Positions 48,225-53,170 of a DNA stretch of 53,170 nt are shown piece after piece. This stretch comes from Deltaproteobacteria bacterium (GTDB lineage: Bacteria; Desulfobacterota; Deferrimicrobia; Deferrimicrobiales; Deferrimicrobiaceae). The DNA lies in the NCBI GenBank assembly GCA_020346465.1, contig CP070783.1:412711-465880 (forward strand), read 5' to 3'. The notes below the pieces were generated by a model that saw only the letters and a list, made by a program, of their open reading frames with translations, had not been told where the DNA came from and searched no databases. Position numbers and translations under genes: made by a program. Each line of letters opens with the position of its first letter. The first letter of the stretch is position 1.

Positions 48225-48247
48225 TTAAAAAGTTTAAGAACGTCCCC
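48225..48247 (-). repeat. A-type arm at right end, forms the epimerase stop codon
   Basis: Minus strand GGGGACGTTCTTAAACTTTT. The TAA inside it (48236-48234) terminates the epimerase reading frame, so the last codons of that gene are repeat DNA. Confidence 0.93.
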
Positions 48248-49184
48248 GTTGGTGAAAGTAAGTGAAGGTGCGGGAGAGGCCTTCGGGGAAGGGAACCACC
48301 GGCTCGTACCCCAGGAGTTCCTTCGCCAGGGAGATGTCGGCGAGGGAGTCGCGGACGTCGCCTGCCCGCGCAGGCTCGAAACGGGGGGAGAGACGCCGGT
48401 CGGCGAGTCCGTAAAGGACCTCCAGAATGGCGAGCAGGGATACGCGCTCCCCGCACGCGACGTTGATCACCCTCCCGCACGCCTCCCGGGGGCCGTCACA
48501 CGCCAGCATGTTGGCACGCACCACGTTGTCGATGTAGCTGAAGTCGCGGGTCTGGAGGCCGTCCCCGTAGATCGTCGGGGGAGCGCCGGAGAGGACCGCC
48601 GTGATGAACCGCGGGATCACCGCCGCGTACGTCGACTCCGGGTCCTGCTTCGGGCCGAAGACGTTGAAGTATCGCAGGGAAATCGTCTCTACCCCGTACA
48701 CCTCGTGGAAGATCCGCATGTACTGCTCTCCGGCGAGCTTCTGGGCTGCGTACGGACTCTTCGGGTTCGTCGCCATCGACTCGCGCTTGGGGAGTTCGGG
48801 CGTGTCGCCGTAGGCGGAGGAGGAAGCGGCATAGACGACTCTTTTGACGCCGGCGTCCCGTGCGGCGACGAGGAGGTTGAGCGTCCCTCCCACGTTGATC
48901 TCGTTGGACAGGACCGGGTCCGCAACCGACCGCGGGACGGAGGGAAGCGCCCCCTGGTGGAGGACGTACGCCGCCCCCTCGACGGCGCGTCGCGTGGCCT
49001 CGAGGTTGCGCAGGTCCCCCTCGACCAGTTCGAAGGCATCCCCGTAGGTTTCCGACAGGCCGGCGAGGTTCCCCCTCTTCCCCGTCAGGAAGTTGTCCAG
49101 GACCCGTACCTTTTTGCCGTCCGCGAGGAGGGCCTGGACCAGGTTCGACCCGATGAACCCCGCTCCCCCCGTCACCAGGTACAT
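48234..49184 (-). CDS. NAD-dependent nucleotide-sugar epimerase
   Basis: SDR-type UDP-sugar 4-epimerase of 316 residues, WbpP/GalE-like. NAD site GGAGFIG (6-12), serine triplet SSSAYG near 121, catalytic Tyr145 and Lys149 in YAAQK, and FNVFGPKQDPESTYAAVIP. The last five residues (QRGRS) and the stop codon come from the repeat arm at 48225-48247, so the original C-terminus may have been altered. ATG 49184 has GGAGGGG. With the dehydrogenase next upstream it can make UDP-GalNAcA or UDP-GalA for surface polysaccharide. Confidence 0.91.
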   Translation of the reverse strand: MYLVTGGAGFIGSNLVQALLADGKKVRVLDNFLTGKRGNLAGLSETYGDAFELVEGDLRNLEATRRAVEGAAYVLHQGALPSVPRSVADPVLSNEINVGGTLNLLVAARDAGVKRVVYAASSSAYGDTPELPKRESMATNPKSPYAAQKLAGEQYMRIFHEVYGVETISLRYFNVFGPKQDPESTYAAVIPRFITAVLSGAPPTIYGDGLQTRDFSYIDNVVRANMLACDGPREACGRVINVACGERVSLLAILEVLYGLADRRLSPRFEPARAGDVRDSLADISLAKELLGYEPVVPFPEGLSRTFTYFHQRGRS

Positions 49185-49241
49185 GACCCCTCCGAAAGTA
49201 ACGATTTACGGACAAAGGAGCTTTGCAGAACTTCCTCCCCG

Positions 49242-49289
49242 GGGGACGTTGCTGAACTTTCATGGATTAAAAAGTTTAAGAACGTCCCC
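49242..49289. repeat. 48-bp inverted-repeat element
   Basis: B-type arm GGGGACGTTGCTGAACTTT (49242-49260), a short loop, then the A-type arm inverted (49267-49289). Between the epimerase and UDP-sugar dehydrogenase genes. A decayed B-like copy (GGAGCTTTGCAGAACTTCC, 49217-49235) lies just left. Confidence 0.9.
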
Positions 49290-49293
49290 AAAA

Positions 49294-50610
49294 TTAAAGT
49301 TTGATGATCTTGCTGCCGTTTTTCCCCTTGAGTGCGTTGCGGGCGTCGACCACCACCTTCGACTCCCGGGCGACCAGCCGGTAGTCGAAAGCGCCGTGAT
49401 CCGTCACGACCACCACGCAGTCCGCCTTCCTGAGAGTCGCGGCCGTGAACGGCTCTGCTTTCATGTTCATGCCGTGCTCGGCGAGGACCGGCACGTGGGG
49501 ATCGCAGTAGGAGAGCCTCGCCCCCTTCCGGGCGAGGAGCTGGAGGATGTCGAGCGCCGGGGACTCGCGGACGTCGCTGATGTCCTTCTTGTAGGCGACG
49601 CCCAGGATCAGCACCCGCGCCCCGTTCACGGATTTTTTGAACCGGTTGAGGGCGTCAATCACCTTGCCGACCACGAAGTGGGGCATCTGCCCGTTGATCA
49701 CCCCGGCCAGCTCGATGAACCGGGACTCGAACCCGAACTGCTTCGCCTTCCACGACAGGTAAAACGGGTCCAGGGGGATGCAGTGGCCCCCGATCCCCGG
49801 GCCGGGAAAGAACGGCATGTACCCGAACGGCTTTGTCTTCGCCGCGTCGATCACTTCCCAGACGTCGATCCCCATCCGGTTGCACATCAGGGCCATCTCG
49901 TTGACAAGCCCGATGTTCACCGAGCGGAAGGTGTTCTCCAGGAGCTTCACCATCTCCGCCACCGACGCGCTGGAGACCGGGTGCACGTTCTCCAGGACTC
50001 CCGCATAGAGGGCCGCGGCCATCTTCGTGCATCGCGGCGTGGCTCCTCCGACCACTTTCGGGATGTTCCTCGTCGTATATTGCGGGTTTCCCGGGTCGAC
50101 GCGCTCGGGCGAAAAGGCGAGGAAGATGTCCTCGCCCACCGTGAACCCCTTCTCCTCGAACATCGGCACGAGGAGTTCGTCGGTCGTTCCCGGATAGGTG
50201 GTGCTCTCCAGGACGATCAGCATGCCCCGGTGGAGATATTTGGCGACCTGCTCCGCCGCGTTCACGACGTAGGAGAGGTCCGGGTCCTTCGTCTTCCGGA
50301 GCGGGGTGGGCACGCAGATATTGACCGTGTCCGCCTCGGCCAGAGCCGAGTAGTCGGAGGTCGCCCGCAGGCGCCCGGCGGCGACCAGGGTTCTGATCGT
50401 CTCGGAGGGGACATCGTCGATGTACGACTTCCCCGAGCGGATCGCCCGGATCTTCTCCCCGTCGGAGTCGATCCCGACGACCTGGATTCCCGCCTGCGCG
50501 TACTCGACCGCGAGCGGGAGACCCACGTACCCGAGGCCGATGACCGCTGCGGTGAAATCCTTTTCCTTCAGGCGCGAGAGGAGATCGCCGCGCGATGGTT
50601 TTTCCTTCAA
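49294..50610 (-). CDS. UDP-N-acetylglucosamine/UDP-sugar 6-dehydrogenase
   Basis: NAD-dependent two-step oxidase of UDP-sugars, 438 residues, WbpA/WecC-like. NAD motif VIGLGYVGLPLAVEYA (23-38), VNICVPTP near 96, catalytic Cys277 in GPGIGGHCIPLDPFYL, and a C-terminal Rossmann domain (LILGVAYKKDISDVRESPA). TTG 50610 has GGGAGG 8 bases upstream; no ATG fits. It directly precedes the epimerase on the same strand, giving a typical pathway to acidic aminosugars. The stop is 4 bases from the repeat element. Confidence 0.92.
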   Translation of the reverse strand: MKEKPSRGDLLSRLKEKDFTAAVIGLGYVGLPLAVEYAQAGIQVVGIDSDGEKIRAIRSGKSYIDDVPSETIRTLVAAGRLRATSDYSALAEADTVNICVPTPLRKTKDPDLSYVVNAAEQVAKYLHRGMLIVLESTTYPGTTDELLVPMFEEKGFTVGEDIFLAFSPERVDPGNPQYTTRNIPKVVGGATPRCTKMAAALYAGVLENVHPVSSASVAEMVKLLENTFRSVNIGLVNEMALMCNRMGIDVWEVIDAAKTKPFGYMPFFPGPGIGGHCIPLDPFYLSWKAKQFGFESRFIELAGVINGQMPHFVVGKVIDALNRFKKSVNGARVLILGVAYKKDISDVRESPALDILQLLARKGARLSYCDPHVPVLAEHGMNMKAEPFTAATLRKADCVVVVTDHGAFDYRLVARESKVVVDARNALKGKNGSKIIKL

Positions 50611-50716
50611 GGGTCAACCTCCCGAAACCGTTGGCGAGCGGGGATATCAAAATGCCCACGCATGCAACGTGACCACGGTCTGCGCGGGCGTCCACTCCTA
50701 CTATATCGGTTCGCCT

Positions 50717-51691
50717 TCAGGCGGACTTCAATTTCCTGAGCTCCGCGATCAGCGCAGGCACCGCCTTGAACAGGTCGGCCACCAGCCCGTAGTCGGCCAC
50801 CTGGAAGATGGGGGCCTCCTCGTCCTTGTTGATGGCGACGATCACCTTGGAGTCCTTCATCCCCGCCAGGTGCTGGATGGCGCCGGAGATCCCCAGGGCG
50901 AAGTACAGCTCCGGGGCGACGATCTTTCCCGTCTGCCCCACCTGCCAGTCGTTGGGGGCCCACCCCGCGTCGACCGTCGCACGGGTGGCGCCGATCGCCG
51001 CCTGGAACAGGTCGGCCAGTTCCTCGACGAGCTTGAAATTCTCCGGGGACTTGATCCCCCTGCCCGCGGAGACGACGACCCGCGCCTCGGTAAGCTCCGG
51101 GCGCTCGGACTTGGTCTCCTCCCGGCCGACGAAGACAGTACCTCCCGGGTCCGCCGCCAAGGATACCCTTTCGACCGGCGCCTTCGCATCGGACTGCGGG
51201 GCCGGGTCGAAGGCGGTCTGGCGCACCGTGAACAGGAGCGGGCTGCCGACGAGCTCGACCGTGGCGATGGCGTTCCCCGCGTACATGGGCCGCTGGACGC
51301 GCAAGCTGTCCCCTTCCTTCGAGAACCCCGAGACGTCACTCGCCAGCGGGGCGTCCAGGAGACCGGAGAGGCGGGGCATGAAGTCCTTCCCGAAGGTGGA
51401 TGCCGGGGCCAGGACCGCCCCGTACCCTTTTTCCCTGGCGACCTGCGCCACCGCCGGGGCGTACGCGACGGCCAGATACCGCGCGAACAGCTCGCTCTCT
51501 CCCAGGAGCACCGCGCGCACGCCGTGGGCAGCCACCGTGTCGGCCACCGCCTGCACCCCCTGCCCGAGGACGAGCGCGTCCACCTCGCCGCCGATCAGGC
51601 CCGAGAGCGTCTTCGCCGCCGTCAGGGTGGACAGGGTCGTCTTCCGGAACGCCCCCTCCTGGTGCTCGACCACGACCAGTATGTCCGCCAT
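50717..51691 (-). CDS. etfA: Electron transfer flavoprotein, alpha subunit
   Basis: FAD-binding subunit, 324 residues, that takes electrons from acyl-CoA dehydrogenases or bifurcates. MADILVVVEHQEGAFRK at the start, the C-terminal FAD domain with VVSAGRGIKSPENFKLVEELA and GQTGKIVAPELYFALGISGAIQH, ending AVPALIAELRKLK. ATG 51691 has GGGAGGAAAG. Its ribosome site starts only a few bases after the A-type arm at 51710, which splits it from etfB. Confidence 0.95.
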   Translation of the reverse strand: MADILVVVEHQEGAFRKTTLSTLTAAKTLSGLIGGEVDALVLGQGVQAVADTVAAHGVRAVLLGESELFARYLAVAYAPAVAQVAREKGYGAVLAPASTFGKDFMPRLSGLLDAPLASDVSGFSKEGDSLRVQRPMYAGNAIATVELVGSPLLFTVRQTAFDPAPQSDAKAPVERVSLAADPGGTVFVGREETKSERPELTEARVVVSAGRGIKSPENFKLVEELADLFQAAIGATRATVDAGWAPNDWQVGQTGKIVAPELYFALGISGAIQHLAGMKDSKVIVAINKDEEAPIFQVADYGLVADLFKAVPALIAELRKLKSA

Positions 51692-51709
51692 CGCTTTCCT
51701 CCCGAAAAG

Positions 51710-51822
51710 GGGGACGTTCTTAAACTTTTTAATCTCCAGCAAGGAAACGTTCGTTACCGTCCAAGGGGGAAAAGTTCCCGGGGTTTTCCCCCAACGACAT
51801 TAAAAAGTTTAAGAACGTCCCC
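51710..51822. repeat. 113-bp non-autonomous element in the etfB-etfA gap
   Basis: Perfect 24-base terminal inverted arms, 51710-51733 (GGGGACGTTCTTAAACTTTT plus TAAT) and 51799-51822. The 65-base middle contains another hairpin, GGGGGAAAA and TTTTCCCCC. It fills the space between the two genes. Confidence 0.92.
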
Positions 51823-51827
51823 GATGG

Positions 51828-52580
51828 TTAGAGTATCTTGGCCTCGTTCTTCAGCTTGTCGACGAGCTCCGCCACGTCGGCCACCTTCTTCCCCCCCGCG
51901 CGCTCCTTGGGCGGGGCGAGGGAGAGCAGGCGCACCCGGGGGGCGGTGTCCACCCCGAGGGAATCCGCCGGGACGACCTTCATCTCCTTCTTCTTCGCCT
52001 TCATGATGCCGGGCAGCGACGCGTAGCGCGGCTCGTTGAGGCGCAGGTCGGTCGTGATCACCGCGGGCAGCGTCACGCCGATCGTCTCGAGCCCCCCGTC
52101 CACCTCGCGGGTGACGTTGGCCCTCTTCCCGTCCTCGGAGAACTCGATTTTCGACCCGAAGGTCGCCTGCGGGAGGGAGAGGATCGCCGCCAGGATCTGC
52201 CCGACCTGGTTGTTGTCGTCGTCGACGGCCTGCTTCCCCATGATGACGAAGTCCGGCTTCTCCTGCTCGACGACCTTCGCCATCAGCCGGGCGACGCCCA
52301 GGGAGTCCAGCTCCTCCGTCGTCTCCACGAGGATCGCACGGTCCGCCCCCATGGCCAGCGCGGTGCGGATCTGCTGCTCGCCCTCCTTCGGGCCGATCGT
52401 CAGGATGACCGCCTCGCCGCCCCGCTTCTCCCGTATCCGGAGGGCCTCCTCCACGGCGATCTCGCAGAACGGGTTGATCACCATCTTGATGTTGTCCAGA
52501 ACAACCCCGGTCCCGTCCTTTCGGATCTTCACCCTCTCGTCGGGGTTGGGGACAGGCTTGATCGCCACGAGCATCCTCAC
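51828..52580 (-). CDS. etfB: Electron transfer flavoprotein, beta subunit
   Basis: Nucleotide-binding subunit of ETF, 250 residues. MRMLVAIKPVPNPDERV at the start aligns with the family when GTG 52580 is used (GGAGGT 5 bases upstream); ATG 52574 would lack one residue. VINPFCEIAVEEALRIREK, ALAMGADRAILV, and the signature VDDDNNQVGQILAAIL follow. DLRLNEPRYASLPGIMKAKKKEMK is standard. Upstream of etfA; the repeat lies between. Confidence 0.95.
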   Translation of the reverse strand: MRMLVAIKPVPNPDERVKIRKDGTGVVLDNIKMVINPFCEIAVEEALRIREKRGGEAVILTIGPKEGEQQIRTALAMGADRAILVETTEELDSLGVARLMAKVVEQEKPDFVIMGKQAVDDDNNQVGQILAAILSLPQATFGSKIEFSEDGKRANVTREVDGGLETIGVTLPAVITTDLRLNEPRYASLPGIMKAKKKEMKVVPADSLGVDTAPRVRLLSLAPPKERAGGKKVADVAELVDKLKNEAKIL

Positions 52581-52674
52581 GCCGCACCTCCCGGCCGGAA
52601 CCGCCTGCAAGGAAATGGAAAACAGGAAGGATGATACCGGAACGGGGACCGGGAATCAACCGGAAAATGAATGG

Positions 52675-53058
52675 TCATTCAGTGATCAGGAAGGGGAAGA
52701 GATGAGGGAGGAACAGGGAGAGGCACGCGCCGATCCCGCCTCCCATGGCGTCCGCCACCCAGTCCAGCAGCTCCATGGAGCGGCCGGGAATCCAGTGCTG
52801 GTGGACCTCGTCGACCGCGCCCATCACCGCCGTGAAAAGCAGGCCCTCGAGGACCGCCCGTTTCGCGGGAATGCCGGACTCCCTGCGCCACAGGGCGAAC
52901 AGAAGCCCCATCACGCCGTAGAACCAGAAGTGCGCGGCCTTATCCGCGAACCGGAAGGGGAGGTGGACGCCCGGATGCGGGATGGAGGTCAGGGCAAACG
53001 TCAGGACGACCCACGCGGCCAGGAGCACGAAGTAGAGCCGCCTGCGCGACAGCGCCAC
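52675..53058 (-). CDS. VanZ family membrane protein
   Basis: A 127-residue membrane protein with about four helices. FADKAAHFWFYGVMGLLFAL and DEVHQHWIPGRSMELLDWVADAMGGGIGA match VanZ, whose function is unclear except for weak teicoplanin resistance. GTG 53058 is chosen with low certainty; there is no good ribosome site, and CTG 53079 or an earlier codon would overlap rmlB. It follows rmlB by 17 bases. Confidence 0.85.
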   Translation of the reverse strand: MALSRRRLYFVLLAAWVVLTFALTSIPHPGVHLPFRFADKAAHFWFYGVMGLLFALWRRESGIPAKRAVLEGLLFTAVMGAVDEVHQHWIPGRSMELLDWVADAMGGGIGACLSLFLPHLFPFLITE

Positions 53059-53075
53059 GGTGGAAATATGGGTGC

Positions 53076-53170
53076 TCAGGCGCGGCCCTTCCGGAGGTAC
53101 CAGCGATCGTAGAAGGAACGGTACTCCCCCGACTGGACCGCCCGCCACCACGGCTCGTTCTCGAGGTACC
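53076..53170 (-). CDS. rmlB: dTDP-glucose 4,6-dehydratase, C-terminal end only
   Basis: Only the last 31 codons are in the window. YLENEPWWRAVQSGEYRSFY and the following DRWYLRKGRA match the RmlB C-terminus (WWRPLRSGEY). It makes the dTDP-4-keto-6-deoxyglucose step of rhamnose synthesis. The stop TGA is at 53078-53076. With the UDP-sugar genes it suggests a nearby polysaccharide cluster. The rest is outside. Confidence 0.75.
   Translation of the reverse strand, partial: YLENEPWWRAVQSGEYRSFYDRWYLRKGRA

Larger units (their letters stand above)
47215..48247 (-). mobile_element. REP-associated tyrosine transposase element with inverted ends
   Basis: A 1,033-bp unit containing one transposase gene. 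The left end is the B-type arm GGGGACGTTGCTGAACTTT (47215-47236). The right end is the reverse complement of the A-type arm (48225-48247). The same arms bound the gene-less copies elsewhere in the window, so this is the likely autonomous member. The right end overlaps the 3' end of the sugar epimerase gene. A degenerate B-type fragment may lie just outside, near 47195. Confidence 0.82.

Overview
The window is a 53 kb piece of a high-GC (visually about 65 percent) bacterial chromosome, almost fully coding and mostly housekeeping or metabolic. A decaheme outer-surface-type cytochrome, a flavodiiron/rubredoxin operon, a NifA-like regulator beside amtB-glnK, EtfAB, a selenoprotein, methylmalonyl-CoA enzymes and a corrinoid adenosyltransferase point to an anaerobic or microaerophilic, metal-respiring, nitrogen-fixing-type bacterium. 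A Desulfobacterota/Geobacter-like relative is my best guess. This rests on gene content only, since there is no rRNA or other marker. I saw no tRNA, rRNA or CRISPR array.

Layout. 1-4.5 kb: a truncated aconitase and a divergent decaheme lipoprotein cytochrome, separated by 625 bases of AT-richer DNA in which both candidate promoters carry the same palindrome over the -10. 4.7-12.9 kb: Lnt, a methylmalonyl-CoA-decarboxylase-like crotonase, a GNAT protein, ApbC, MurJ, an MBL hydrolase, a DUF1858 protein and a thioesterase. 13-21.7 kb: EF-G paralogue with peptidase U32; LemA and an M48 protease; a UGA-containing UXX-star selenoprotein gene not called as an open frame; two ferritin-like proteins; MutY. 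21.8-29.7 kb: FadL-type porin, GH57 enzyme, methylmalonyl-CoA epimerase, PiT with its DUF47 partner, an FMN oxidoreductase and a type-2 ferredoxin-NADP reductase. 29.7-34.9 kb: GDPD, small proteins (HicB-like, SNase-like, a cysteine-rich exported protein), lipid kinase, FAD oxidoreductase, CobO. 35-39.1 kb: operon of mini-rubredoxin, SDR, rubredoxin and flavodiiron protein; an exonuclease; a deoxyhypusine-synthase-like protein. 39.2-43.7 kb: NifA-like activator, then porin-amtB-glnK behind a sigma-54-like promoter and a TGT-N10-ACA site. 44.8-47.2 kb: monoheme cytochrome and a ttuB-ttuA-trmI operon for tRNA T-loop modification. 47.2-53.2 kb: a REP-associated tyrosine transposase element, nucleotide-sugar genes, etfB-etfA, vanZ and the end of rmlB.

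The strongest unexplained signal is a family of short inverted repeats (GGGGACGTTGCTGAACTTT and GGGGACGTTCTTAAACTTTT) at six loci. One pair brackets the transposase. Others sit between convergent genes, inside the etfB-etfA operon and next to gene ends. One copy supplies the stop codon of a sugar epimerase gene, and another lies in frame inside ttuA. Several plus-strand genes also have a TATAAT-like box only 6-9 bases before the start codon, which suggests leaderless transcripts.
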